Shown: in pieces, positions 1 to 8,969 of the stretch
Layout: every line of letters begins with the position of its first letter
Numbering within the stretch: position 1 is the first letter of the stretch
From: an uncultured Sinobacteraceae bacterium
GTDB lineage: Bacteria; Pseudomonadota; Gammaproteobacteria; Steroidobacterales; Steroidobacteraceae
Direction: 5' to 3'
DNA: 64,000 nucleotides
Assembly: GCA_937902995.1 (NCBI GenBank)
Contig: CALEKY010000114.1
Span: 1 to 64,000, forward strand
Position numbers and translations under genes: made by a program
Notes under the pieces: model-generated
The model's input: the letters and a program-made list of their open reading frames with translations, nothing else
Told to the model about the DNA's origin: nothing
Database searches by the model: none

Positions 1-35
1 TGGACGCTTGTGTAAACCATGTACCTGACTGGACA

Positions 36-199
36 GACTCGTGACTCGTGACTCGCGGGGATTCTACGCCCGCCACGCGTTCAAATGGCCATGAGGACCA
101 TGCGGTGACAACAAGAACAGGACCCCTTGCAAACTCCACCAGATTCGGACTTCTATTCGCTACCTACTGCGCTTGACGACTCACGAGTCACGAATCACG
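36..199. repeat. Heptad repeat pair H1 (ACTCGTG arm and inverted arm)
   Basis: Positions 36-57 hold three tandem copies of the seven-base word ACTCGTG. Positions 175-199 hold the reverse-complement type (GTCACGA, ATCACGA). About 115 bases without a convincing gene lie between them. The left arm carries TGA on the plus strand and the right arm carries TGA on the minus strand, the polarity seen at most other heptad loci here. The right arm ends 16 bases before the start codon of the DUF4159 gene. Confidence 0.75.
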
Positions 200-215
200 G
201 CGCAAATATTGCAAG

Positions 216-971
216 ATGCGCTCGACCTCGACCAAGACAAAGCTTGTGGTTGCCGCTGCCATTGCCGGCTTCGCCGTGACCTGCGGAGCTCGCGAGCTGT
301 TCGGATGGTGGCGGGGCGAGCCGATCCTGCAGAACTCGCCGCCCAAGACCGAGTTCATCGCCGCACGTTGGCACTTCACGACCAACGGGGCCATCGGACA
401 CATGGGGTGGGCTCACAACTATCCCTACTCGGATCAGAATCTGAACCGCTTTCTCGATCGGACGACGGGGTTGGATGTGGAGCTCATGTCCTATCGCATC
501 GTTTCGCTTTCGAGCGATGAGATATTCGATTACCCGTTCGCCTATGTGTCGGAGCCGGGCGAGATGGAGTTGACCGAGAAGGAGGTCGAAAACTTGCGTC
601 AGTACCTCTTGCGCGGCGGCTTCGTGCTCGTCGACGACTTCGACGGCCCGTGGCAATGGGAGCAGCTACGTTCGCAAGTGAAGCGCGCCCTGCCCGACTG
701 GGACTTCGTTCCCGTCACGGTCGATCATCCGGTCTTCCAAATGATCTTTCACCTCGACGACTTGCAAGGCATGGCCGAGTACGTCCCGGGCGGCCAGATC
801 GCCTACTACGCCCTCGTCGACGACCGGGGCAATGTCGTGATGCTCGCGGGACACAACAACGACCTGGCGAATTTCTGGGAGTGGTACGAACAACGTTCGA
901 TGCCGCTCAAGCCAGCCGCCGACGCGTTTCGCGTCGGCGCGAATGCAGTGATCTACGCGCTGACGCACTGA
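216..971 (+). CDS. DUF4159 domain protein, exported
   Basis: A 251-residue protein with an N-terminal hydrophobic segment (about residues 8-25) that looks like a signal peptide or anchor. The body matches the DUF4159 pattern: a tyrosine- and aspartate-rich start, then a segment with LRQYLLRGGFVLVDDF near residues 128-143, and a late asparagine/aspartate region (AGHNNDLANFWEWY). DUF4159 proteins have a class I glutamine amidotransferase-like fold; their biochemical role is unknown. No convincing Shine-Dalgarno sequence precedes the ATG. The gene converges on the cytochrome c gene, with a heptad element and hairpin between them. Family assignment is fairly sure; function is not known. Confidence 0.8.
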   Translation: MRSTSTKTKLVVAAAIAGFAVTCGARELFGWWRGEPILQNSPPKTEFIAARWHFTTNGAIGHMGWAHNYPYSDQNLNRFLDRTTGLDVELMSYRIVSLSSDEIFDYPFAYVSEPGEMELTEKEVENLRQYLLRGGFVLVDDFDGPWQWEQLRSQVKRALPDWDFVPVTVDHPVFQMIFHLDDLQGMAEYVPGGQIAYYALVDDRGNVVMLAGHNNDLANFWEWYEQRSMPLKPAADAFRVGANAVIYALTH

Positions 972-993
972 GCGTTTGCGCCAGTGCGCCAGC

Positions 994-1036
994 GAGACTG
1001 TAGGCTTTAGACCCAGACTCTGCGCCAGACGCAGAG
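994..1036. repeat. Short heptad element H2 with terminator-like hairpin
   Basis: Degenerate words GACTGTA-GGCTTTA-GACCCAG run from 996 to 1016 and carry TAG on the plus strand. They are followed by a perfect 7-bp hairpin (CTCTGCG at 1018-1024, CGCAGAG at 1030-1036). The element fills the gap between two convergent genes and touches the stop codon of the minus-strand cytochrome gene, so it may act as a bidirectional terminator. Confidence 0.5.
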
Positions 1037-2341
1037 CTATTTCATTCTCAGAATGACGACGTCATCGGCACCGACCGGCTTGGTCGCGGCACGAATCTTC
1101 GCGACCTGCTCCGCGCTCACATCCTTTGCCTTCTTCGGCGAATTGCCCCACGACGTGCGGATGAAAGTGACGACGTCCGCGACCTGCTGATCCGACAGCA
1201 GCGTGTAGAACGGCGGCATGTCGAAGGTCTCGACTTGTCCTTGCGTCACGAGACGCAACGAGCCGTTGATCGTGAGATTGATGAGCGATTCGGGCCGTGG
1301 ATCGAGCACGACCGGATTGCCCGCGAGCGGCGGCAGCATCTTCACGCCTGCACCGCGTCCATCGAAGCCGTGGCACGAAGCGCAGTACTCGTAATAAGTC
1401 TGAGCCCCGCGCTTGCTGAAGTCGAACGCCATGAGCTCTTTCGTCGTCGTGTCGTCGTACTCGTAGGGCTTGATCGACTTCTCTTCTTTCGGCGGCAGCG
1501 ACTTCAGATAGACCGCCATCGCCTTCAGGTCCTCGTCGGTCCAGTACTGCGAGCTGCTATTGATCACTTCGACCATCGTTCCGAACGCGGTGCCGAAACG
1601 ATTCTTGCCGCGCTTCATGAACTCCGCGATGTCGTCCACCTCCCAACGTCCAAGACCGGAGTTGATGTCGCCGTTCAATGCAGGCGCAGACCAATGATCG
1701 AGCGTGGCGCCGGCGAGAAAGTGCGAATCGTCCTCGTCCATGCCCTTCTCCTGGAAGAACAAGCCGCGAGGCGTGTGACACGCACCGCAATGGCCGAGCC
1801 CCTGAACCAGATAGGCGCCGCGATTCCATTCCGCGCTCTGGTCGTCTTCCGGCTCGAACCGATTGTCGTCGAGGAACAGGAAGTTCCAGATCGCGAGCAG
1901 CCACCGCGCGCTCAACCAACCTGAAGTCTCTTCAGGTTTGTTCGGCTGCTTGACCGGCTTCACTTCGTTCATGAAGAAGTCGTACAGCGCGCGCATGTCC
2001 GCTTCGGAGATCTTGGCGTACGACGGGTACGGCATTGCGGGGTAGAGTCGATGCCCGTCCTTCGCGATGCCCTTACGCATCGCACGATCGAAGTCCTCGA
2101 ACGAGTAGTTGCCGATGCCGGTCTCCGGATCCGGAGTGATGTTCGTCGAATAGATGAAGCCGATCCGCGGCACCTCCATCTTCAACCCGCCGGCGAAGGG
2201 CTCGCCGCCTGGGACCGTGTGGCACGCTACGCAATTACCGACACGGGCGAGGTACTCGCCTTGCGACATGGCAGCATCGCCGAGAGCTGCAGGACCGGCC
2301 GCAAGCAAGAGCAAACCGAGAATCGCAGAGGAAAATTTCAT
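1037..2341 (-). CDS. Multi-heme cytochrome c, alcohol dehydrogenase cytochrome subunit type
   Basis: A 434-residue exported protein with three CxxCH heme c sites: CVACH at residues 37-41, CGACH in the middle and CASCH in the last third, each in its own cytochrome c domain. Size and three-heme layout match the cytochrome subunits (AdhB/GdhB type) of membrane-bound quinoprotein or flavoprotein dehydrogenases, which pass electrons from periplasmic oxidation to ubiquinone. The start at 2341 is chosen because a GGGGGA ribosome-binding site lies just upstream and the protein then opens with a normal signal peptide (MKFSSAILGLLLLAAG). No dehydrogenase catalytic subunit is adjacent, so its electron donor is unknown. 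Confidence 0.85.
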   Translation of the reverse strand: MKFSSAILGLLLLAAGPAALGDAAMSQGEYLARVGNCVACHTVPGGEPFAGGLKMEVPRIGFIYSTNITPDPETGIGNYSFEDFDRAMRKGIAKDGHRLYPAMPYPSYAKISEADMRALYDFFMNEVKPVKQPNKPEETSGWLSARWLLAIWNFLFLDDNRFEPEDDQSAEWNRGAYLVQGLGHCGACHTPRGLFFQEKGMDEDDSHFLAGATLDHWSAPALNGDINSGLGRWEVDDIAEFMKRGKNRFGTAFGTMVEVINSSSQYWTDEDLKAMAVYLKSLPPKEEKSIKPYEYDDTTTKELMAFDFSKRGAQTYYEYCASCHGFDGRGAGVKMLPPLAGNPVVLDPRPESLINLTINGSLRLVTQGQVETFDMPPFYTLLSDQQVADVVTFIRTSWGNSPKKAKDVSAEQVAKIRAATKPVGADDVVILRMK

Positions 2342-2572
2342 CGGTCCCCCATGGGGTTTCTTATAGTTCGCGCCGCAGTCTAAATGACTGGGGTCCGGCC
2401 CATCAATTCGATGCGGGCGACGTTGACGTATCCTTACTGTTGCAACGATCACATCGGCACTATCCTGCAGAGTGCCTCGGCAGATCCCAGCCGATGAGTG
2501 CGTGCGGCCAACCAAGTCACGCAGCACGTCCGACGCAAGAGGTCCCTACTCAAGCAGCTACGGAGGAGTTCG

Positions 2573-3298
2573 ATGAACGCCGATCACTGCTCACTCAATC
2601 GTCGTCGGTTCATCCTTGCGGCCAGCCTGACGCTCGCGGTCGCTCCCATCGCCAGTCGAGCCGCCTCCAGCGCGCAGAAAACGAAGATCGGCATCATCGG
2701 CTCAGGCAACGTCGGAAGCGCGCTGGGTTCGGTATGGGTCAAGGCCGGTCATTCCGTGATGTTCTCCTCGCGTCATCTCGAAGAAGACAAGGCGCTCGCC
2801 GCAAAGCTGGGCCCCAATGCAAGCGCCGGCACACCGGAGCAGGCTGCCGAGTTCGGCGAAATCCTGCTGCTCGCCGTTCCTTATGGAGCGCTGCCGGAGT
2901 TGGGTAAATCGTTGGCGAAGCACTACAAGGGCAAGGTCGTCATCGACGCTTGCAATCCCTACCCGAACCGAGACGGCGAGATCGCCAACTGGGCGCGCGA
3001 GAAAGGTGCCGGACTTGCATCCGCGGAATTGCTCCCGGGAGCACGCATCGTGCGCGCGTTCAACGCCGTCGGTGCCGCGCGCATGCGAGCCGTTCACGAA
3101 GATCCGGGCAAGATCGGCATGCCCATCGCAAGCGACGATCCGCAAGCCGTCGAGATCGCCTCGGCACTCATTCGCGACATCGGCTTCGAGCCGGTGCTGA
3201 TCGGCGGTCTTGACAAAGGCCGACACTTGATTCCCGGCTCGCAGCTTTCCGGCGAGCGTCCGCCCGAGGAAATCCGCAAGATCGCGGCGTCCCTGTAA
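2573..3298 (+). CDS. Tat-exported NADP-binding (F420-oxidoreductase-like) protein
   Basis: A 241-residue protein. The start is set by a GGAGGA site 5-10 bases upstream. The N-terminus has a twin-arginine-type motif (NRRRFI) followed by a hydrophobic stretch ending near ASRAAS. The mature part opens with a Rossmann glycine motif (IGIIGSGNVGSALG) and follows the NADP oxidoreductase, coenzyme F420-dependent family (PF03807 type), with a conserved segment VVIDACNPYPNRDG. Such proteins are usually cytoplasmic NAD(P)H enzymes, so the export signal is unusual. Five bases separate it from the downstream hydrolase, suggesting co-transcription. Confidence 0.8.
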   Translation: MNADHCSLNRRRFILAASLTLAVAPIASRAASSAQKTKIGIIGSGNVGSALGSVWVKAGHSVMFSSRHLEEDKALAAKLGPNASAGTPEQAAEFGEILLLAVPYGALPELGKSLAKHYKGKVVIDACNPYPNRDGEIANWAREKGAGLASAELLPGARIVRAFNAVGAARMRAVHEDPGKIGMPIASDDPQAVEIASALIRDIGFEPVLIGGLDKGRHLIPGSQLSGERPPEEIRKIAASL

Positions 3299-3303
3299 CC
3301 TGT

Positions 3304-4029
3304 GTGACATCGCAAGGCAAACACGCGCTCGTACTCATCCCCGGCCTCATGTGCGACGAGGCCGTTTGGGCCGCGCAGGCCGCCGCGTTTGCAGAAGGCT
3401 ATGAAGTGCTCGTCGCCGACCACGGCGACCTGGATTCGCTCGCTGCAATGGCGCAGCGTGTGCTCGCACAGACACCCGAACGATTTGCCGTGGCCGGCCA
3501 TTCGATGGGCGGCCGTGTCGCGCTCGAAATCATGCGAATGGCCGGCGAGCGCGTGACGCGGCTTGCGCTGCTGGATACCGGGTTCGAGCCGCTCGCGCTC
3601 GGGGACGCGGGATTGAAGGAGATGGAGAAGCGCTATGCGCTACTTGCCATCGCGCGGCAGCAAGGAATGCGAGCGATGGCCATGGAATGGGCGCGCAACA
3701 TGGTCCATCCCGATCGCCTCGAAGATGCCGCGCTCATGAATTCGATCTACGACATGGTCGCACGCAAGACACCCGAACAGTTCGCGGCGCAGATCCGTGC
3801 CCTGCTCGCTAGGCCCGATGCAAGCGAAGTGTTATCGGCGATCCGCTGTCCAACGCTCGTACTCTGCGGCCGACAAGACGCCTGGGCGCCCTGGGCGCGG
3901 CACGAAGAAATCGCCCGCCGAATCGCGAACAGCACGCTCGTCGGCATCGACCGTTGCGGACACATGGCGCCGATGGAGCAACCGGACGCCGTCACTGCCG
4001 CACTGCGCACCTGGCTTTCCGATCGCTAA
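3304..4029 (+). CDS. Alpha/beta hydrolase
   Basis: A 241-residue cytoplasmic alpha/beta hydrolase. The nucleophile elbow GHSMGG puts the catalytic serine at residue 67. An oxyanion-type IPGLMCDEAVW motif lies at residues 12-22, and the C-terminus has GIDRCGHMAPMEQPD, where the histidine is the likely catalytic base. The gene uses a GTG start and lies 5 bases after the Rossmann protein gene. Overall shape resembles the BioH/MenH-like esterases, but the substrate cannot be read from sequence. Confidence 0.82.
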   Translation: MTSQGKHALVLIPGLMCDEAVWAAQAAAFAEGYEVLVADHGDLDSLAAMAQRVLAQTPERFAVAGHSMGGRVALEIMRMAGERVTRLALLDTGFEPLALGDAGLKEMEKRYALLAIARQQGMRAMAMEWARNMVHPDRLEDAALMNSIYDMVARKTPEQFAAQIRALLARPDASEVLSAIRCPTLVLCGRQDAWAPWARHEEIARRIANSTLVGIDRCGHMAPMEQPDAVTAALRTWLSDR

Positions 4030-4226
4030 CGCCCTCCCTCGGGGTACACCCCTGAGCGCTCGCATTGCAGCATCCGGCATTGCGGCGAACACGACTTCGC
4101 CCGTGCCTTGCGCGCGCGCAGGATGAGTCCGCTGGTACGGATCATCGAGCATCGGAACTACGGCTCGAGCACGGCATCCGTCGACACCCAACCCGATCGA
4201 ATTCACCGGCACACATGGGGGCGCAT

Positions 4227-6506
4227 ATGGGCAACACGATCGGCACGACACAGTCGACTCGCATTTTGCTGTTCGCGAGCAGCATCGCTGCAGCCTTCGG
4301 CGTCGAGGCACAGACGCAAGTGCGCGGGCTCGAACAGGTGATCGTCACCGCGCGCAGAATCGAGGAGAACTTGCAAGAGACGCCGATTGCGATCTCCGCA
4401 TTCTCAGGCAACGCGCTCGAAGAGCGTCAGGTGTTCAGCACCGAGGTGCTCGATCAAGTCGTGCCGAATCTGCAATTCGCGAACAATGCGCCCTTGGCGG
4501 GCAACAACTCATCGTCGCAAGTCTTCATTCGCGGGATCGGACAAACCGATCCAACGTCCACGGTCGATCCCGGGGTCGGGCTCTACATCGACGACGTCTA
4601 CATCGGCAATGCCGTCGGCGGCACGATGACTCTGCGAGATATCGCCAACGTGCAAGTGCTACGCGGCCCGCAAGGCACGCTGTTCGGCCGCAACACGATC
4701 GGCGGCGCAATCCTGCTCACGACGACTGCACCGGGAGATGAGTTCGGCGGCACGATGCGTGTCGGCGGCGGATCGGACAGCCTGATCGATGCCTTCGTTG
4801 CGATCGACGCGCCCTTCTCGGAAACACTGAAATCGCGTTTCTCGTTCGGAATGCGCAAACAGGACGGCTACGTGACGCGTCCCGACGGCACCGATCTTGG
4901 CGACACGGACACGTTCACCGGCATGGCGAAGCTCGTATGGACCCCGTCGGATCGATTCAATGCAACGCTCGCGTTCGATTACACGAAATCGGACGAGAAC
5001 GGCTCGCCGCTCGTCTTCGCCGCAATCAACGAGAACGCGACCTTTGCGCGCGTCTCCAGCTTCGAGGCTGGCTGTCCTGGCATGACCAGCTTTGCCGATC
5101 CCGTACCGATGATTGCAGACGATCGCTGCGCAAACGACTTGCAAGCGCGGGGCAAGTACAGCAACAACGGTACGCTGCCGCTCTCGAGCGAGCTCGAGAA
5201 TTGGGGCGCCTCGCTCCGCCTCATTTTCGATCTGAGCGATGCGCTCACGCTCAAGTCCATCACTGCGTACCGTGAAATCTCCTGGAATGGCGTGCGCGAT
5301 GCCGACAACACGCCGCTCACCATTCTGCACACGATCTACGATGTCGATGGCGATCAGCTGAGTCAGGAGCTGCAGCTCACGTACCAGAGCGAACGACTGA
5401 CCGCCGTCGTCGGCCTCTATTATTTCGAACAGACCTCGGACGATATTGCTACGGTCGAGTTGAATCCGCCGCCGCCCGGCATTCAGCGCGACAGCGACAA
5501 TAACAAGGTCGACAACGAAAGCTGGGCAGCGTTCACGCAATGGACGTTCCGCATCACCGACCGCCTCGCCGTGACTGCGGGCGGGCGCTACACGGAAGAC
5601 AAGAAAGGCTCCTACCCCGATCAATTCGACTACTCGGATCCTGCGCTCAAGCAAGTGCCCGTGCGCTGGTATCGCGATACGTTCACCTCGTTCACGCCGT
5701 CTGCGTCGATTTCGTTCCGCTGGACCGACCGCGCAATGACCTATCTGAGCTACGCAGAAGGCTTCAAAGGCGGCGGCTGGAACAGTCACTTCAACGCGCC
5801 GCTCACGCCCGAACAGCAAGCGGCACTACAGAAATTCGATCAAGAAGAAGCCGAGACCATCGAGCTTGGAGTGAAGCTCGATCTCGCCGACAACACCCTG
5901 CGATTGAACGCCGCCGTGTTCACGTCCGACTACACCGATATGCAGGTAACGTTCCGTGGCCCGCTGCCGAGCGGCGTTGCACCGTTCCTGACGAATGCCG
6001 GCAAGGCAAGTATCGACGGTGCAGAGCTCGAGCTGACATGGGCGCCGACGAACGATTGGCTCGTCGAAGCCAGCGTCGGTTATCTGGATGCGACGATCGA
6101 CGAGCTCGAAAGCAAGCCGCTCCTGATCCTTCCGCCGGAGCTGCGCGCGGGCAACGTTCTCCCCTTTGCGCCGAAATGGCAGGGACACCTTGGTCTCGCG
6201 TACACGGCGCACGCCGGCGACTTCCTGATTCAGCCGCGCATCGATGCTTCGTACCAGGACACGACGTACTTCGACGCCGCGAACACACCGGAGATTGCAC
6301 AGCTCGACGACGTCACGACCGTGAACGCTTCGGTCAGAATCGGTCCCTCAGGCGGCCCTTGGTATCTCAGAGTTGGGGTGAACAACGCGACGGACGAACA
6401 GTATCCGATCGCGGGGAACTCCTCGCTCACGACCGGTAGCGGCTACGCCGAGATCGCTTATTCCAGACCGCGGGAGTGGTTTGCGCAGGTCCAGTTCGAC
6501 TTCTAA
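4227..6506 (+). CDS. TonB-dependent outer-membrane receptor
   Basis: A 759-residue receptor. Start 4227 is preceded by GGGGG five bases upstream and gives a signal peptide ending near GVEAQ. A TonB-box-like segment (EQVIVTARRIEENLQETPIA) precedes the plug, which holds the hallmark QVLRGPQGTLFGRNTIGGAI sequence. The rest is a 22-strand barrel pattern ending in aromatic F (VQFDF), as expected for BAM-inserted barrels. The style is that of the large sphingomonad/gammaproteobacterial receptor group with unknown organic ligands rather than a named siderophore receptor. It converges on the DUF5916 gene across 42 bases. Confidence 0.9.
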   Translation: MGNTIGTTQSTRILLFASSIAAAFGVEAQTQVRGLEQVIVTARRIEENLQETPIAISAFSGNALEERQVFSTEVLDQVVPNLQFANNAPLAGNNSSSQVFIRGIGQTDPTSTVDPGVGLYIDDVYIGNAVGGTMTLRDIANVQVLRGPQGTLFGRNTIGGAILLTTTAPGDEFGGTMRVGGGSDSLIDAFVAIDAPFSETLKSRFSFGMRKQDGYVTRPDGTDLGDTDTFTGMAKLVWTPSDRFNATLAFDYTKSDENGSPLVFAAINENATFARVSSFEAGCPGMTSFADPVPMIADDRCANDLQARGKYSNNGTLPLSSELENWGASLRLIFDLSDALTLKSITAYREISWNGVRDADNTPLTILHTIYDVDGDQLSQELQLTYQSERLTAVVGLYYFEQTSDDIATVELNPPPPGIQRDSDNNKVDNESWAAFTQWTFRITDRLAVTAGGRYTEDKKGSYPDQFDYSDPALKQVPVRWYRDTFTSFTPSASISFRWTDRAMTYLSYAEGFKGGGWNSHFNAPLTPEQQAALQKFDQEEAETIELGVKLDLADNTLRLNAAVFTSDYTDMQVTFRGPLPSGVAPFLTNAGKASIDGAELELTWAPTNDWLVEASVGYLDATIDELESKPLLILPPELRAGNVLPFAPKWQGHLGLAYTAHAGDFLIQPRIDASYQDTTYFDAANTPEIAQLDDVTTVNASVRIGPSGGPWYLRVGVNNATDEQYPIAGNSSLTTGSGYAEIAYSRPREWFAQVQFDF

Positions 6507-6548
6507 CGCAACACCGATTGCGTATGCCGGAGGAATGCCGATGACGGC

Positions 6549-8780
6549 TCAGAATTCGAACCGATAACTGAATTTGACGAGAAGTTGCTGTTCGTCGCTC
6601 ACGGTAAAGCTACGTCGCACGAGCCGCTCGGGGGAATCCGAATACGGCTCCATAACGTAACCGCCTCGCCCGTATACGACATACAGATACGAGAGCGGCG
6701 CAACTTCGAATCGATACCGCAACTGCACGCCCAAGTTGCGTACGCTGAAATCGTCCACCGGATCGTCGCTTGGGTGCGCATTGCCGCTCGCATCGACACG
6801 GTACGCACGCCGGAACCGCGCATCCAAGCCGATCGCCTGTAGCTTCAAGCGCAGCTCCTGTCGTCCGCTGATGATCCAATTGAAACCGGCGTTGAGACGC
6901 GCTTCGCGTTCACTGAAGCTCGCTATCAGGTTCTCGCGCTGCCAGAGCACCCAATCCGGAATCCGTCTCGCGTACAGCCCGACATAGATGTTCAAAGCAT
7001 CGCTCAAGAAATATGTCGGCCGAAGATGGATCGCATACCCGATCTCGTCGTTGCCGGCCAATCCATCGCTGAACACGTCGGCCTCGAACTTCCATCCCCA
7101 GAACGCCTTGCGCGGACGCTCGTACTTGAAATAGGTACTGAAGTTCGCGGGCATCCTGACGTTGCCATGCCCGCGCAGGAGCAGATCGTCGACTCCGGCG
7201 CTATTGATGAAGATCTGTTCGTACTCGACAGCGCCATTGCGCAGCCGGCCTTCGCGAGCGAGTCGCCATTGATGGGTCAGCAGCTCACCGTGATCGTTGC
7301 GGGACACGCTCGCACGCGTGCGCCAGTTGGTCGAGGCGTAGCGCGAGCTCGCCGGCATCGAGTCGAAGCGCCGCTGCACTTGCCAATGCGCGTAGTTGAG
7401 GCTGTTGCGATACAAGTACCCGGCATCGTTGATCTGCAGATCGTCCGCGAAATGCATGCCGACCCACTGCTGGCGCCAGCCGCCATCCATTTGGTAGTCG
7501 ACCCAGAGCGAAGCACCGTCGCCGCGCGTGCGCTCTCCGACCTGCTCGATTTGACTGCCGATCAAGCGCGTGCGGACGTTCCACGCATCCGTCGGCCGCC
7601 AGTTGTGATCGATGCCGACAGCGGTGGCTTCGCGATCGAAATACGGACGTTCGACATTCGTCACCATCAGTCCGAGATTCTGAGATGCGAAGTCGCTTAC
7701 CACTCGTAAAGCGCTGAAAGTCCGGCCGACTTCCTCGTCCTCATCTGCAAGAAGAACTCCGAACTTCGTACGGCCGACGCTGCCGTTGAGCTTGACCGCC
7801 GCAACGATGTCGCCCAAGCCGTTGCCATCGTCGGCCGGGCCGCCGATCCGCCTCGTGTACAGCAACTGGCTGTCCTCGGATGGCGTCGTGAACTCGAAGA
7901 TGCCCTGGTTCTCGGTGAAAAACGGCCGCTTGTCGCTGAAGAACGTTTCCGTCGCATTGAAATTGATGACCAGGTCGTCGCTCTCGACGTGGCCGAAATC
8001 CGGGTTCACGGTCGCCGCAAGCTGCATTTGGCCGTTGATTTTCCAGAAGACGTCGAGCCCGCCGTCCGCGCGTTCGCGGGATCTAGCTTCGTCGTGAAGT
8101 GCGAGTGCGTACGGTGTGAGCGCCAACAGCGCTTGAACGTAGTTCGTGACTTCGATCGGCGCGAAATCGGAGAGAAAGCGCGAGCGGTCCGTACTGGCCA
8201 GCGGCCATGCGGCACGCTCTCCGGTGGCTGCGATCACTCGATCGAGGTAGATGCGCAACGTACGCGTCTCGCCTGCTGCCTTGCGCATCGGGGCGATGTG
8301 CCAGGGAATCAACACCTCGGCCGTCCAGCCGTGCTCGTCCGCCTCGACGGCATGACGCCAGTTGCCGTCCCAATCCGAGTTGAACACCCACTCGTTGGTG
8401 ATCACGGCGTCGTAGATGCCGTTGGTCGAGCTGAGCGTGAAGGCGTAGCCGGTCTGCCCGTCGCCGTCGAAATCGACCATCACATTGACGCGGTCGACCT
8501 CGTCTTCGAAATCGCGCTGCACGCGCTGCTCCGTCCGAGGCACCGACTCGGGATGCGAATTGCGGAACGCGATCGCCAGCCCCTCCGGCGTCGCGAGAAT
8601 CCAGCCTTCGGTCGTCAACGAGGCAGGCTCGCCGTTGAACGGTTGAACCTTGCGAAAGTCCCTGATGTGCGTCGCCCCCTCCCATTCGCCAGGCGAAATG
8701 CGGCCATCGATGTCGACAGCGAACGACGATCGAGCAGCAATCGCAAACCAGAGTGCGAGCGGAAACAAAAAGTTGCGCAC
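6549..8780 (-). CDS. DUF5916 protein with CBM9-like N-terminal domain
   Basis: A 743-residue exported protein. The N-terminal part (after a signal peptide VRNFLFPLALWFAIAA) has the carbohydrate-binding family 9-like pattern (DIDGRISPGEWEGAT near its start). It then follows DUF5916, with NPDFGHVESDDLVINFNATE and FFSDKRPFFTENQGIF, and ends as a beta-barrel with C-terminal phenylalanine (KFSYRFEF). Proteins of this type are thought to sit in the outer membrane; their substrate is unknown. The start is uncertain: GTG at 8780 gives the best signal peptide, but a TTG at 8858 keeps the frame open. Confidence 0.8.
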   Translation of the reverse strand: MRNFLFPLALWFAIAARSSFAVDIDGRISPGEWEGATHIRDFRKVQPFNGEPASLTTEGWILATPEGLAIAFRNSHPESVPRTEQRVQRDFEDEVDRVNVMVDFDGDGQTGYAFTLSSTNGIYDAVITNEWVFNSDWDGNWRHAVEADEHGWTAEVLIPWHIAPMRKAAGETRTLRIYLDRVIAATGERAAWPLASTDRSRFLSDFAPIEVTNYVQALLALTPYALALHDEARSRERADGGLDVFWKINGQMQLAATVNPDFGHVESDDLVINFNATETFFSDKRPFFTENQGIFEFTTPSEDSQLLYTRRIGGPADDGNGLGDIVAAVKLNGSVGRTKFGVLLADEDEEVGRTFSALRVVSDFASQNLGLMVTNVERPYFDREATAVGIDHNWRPTDAWNVRTRLIGSQIEQVGERTRGDGASLWVDYQMDGGWRQQWVGMHFADDLQINDAGYLYRNSLNYAHWQVQRRFDSMPASSRYASTNWRTRASVSRNDHGELLTHQWRLAREGRLRNGAVEYEQIFINSAGVDDLLLRGHGNVRMPANFSTYFKYERPRKAFWGWKFEADVFSDGLAGNDEIGYAIHLRPTYFLSDALNIYVGLYARRIPDWVLWQRENLIASFSEREARLNAGFNWIISGRQELRLKLQAIGLDARFRRAYRVDASGNAHPSDDPVDDFSVRNLGVQLRYRFEVAPLSYLYVVYGRGGYVMEPYSDSPERLVRRSFTVSDEQQLLVKFSYRFEF

Positions 8781-8796
8781 CTTGCAACGCCGTCCG

Positions 8797-8804
8797 TGTA
8801 TACA
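8797..8804. promoter_or_regulatory. TGTATACA palindrome upstream of the DUF5916 gene
   Basis: A perfect 8-bp palindrome lies 16 bases before the chosen GTG start. In its context (GTGTATACAA) it matches nine of ten positions of the TTGTNNACAA dyad seen beside the GntR gene. It could also simply be a -10-like box on the minus strand. No partner -35 box is clear. Confidence 0.3.
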
Positions 8805-8910
8805 AAGCCTGTTCCGAATCACAGCGTACTTGCTGTCGCCGCATGCGCATCCGCGCAAGCGTCTCTCGACCGGTTCTTCTTTAGTTGGGAGCGAAGGCCA
8901 AGTCTAGCCT

Positions 8911-8969
8911 GAACTCGTGGCTCGTGACTCGTGACTCGTGAGTGGTGAGTCGGCCCAGCCTTCAGTCTT
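8911..8969. repeat. Heptad repeat element H3
   Basis: ACTCGTG-type words run from 8911 to about 8952 and switch to GTGAGTG at the right edge; these carry TGA on the plus strand. After a short CGGCCC core, CAGCCTTCAGTCTTC (8956-8970) is the minus-strand GCTGAAG/ACTGAAG word. The second array abuts the stop codon of the minus-strand gene that ends at 8970. Confidence 0.75.

Noticed and set aside
36..199. The inverted arms of H1 considered as terminal repeats of a small transposable element.
   Set aside because: The arms are tandem seven-base words like those at eleven other loci, the interior has no transposase or conserved ends, and no target-site duplication is visible.
2432..2441. GTTGCAAC palindrome between the cytochrome and Rossmann-protein genes considered as an operator.
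   Set aside because: It is only 8 bp, has no second copy that I noticed and no regulator gene nearby.
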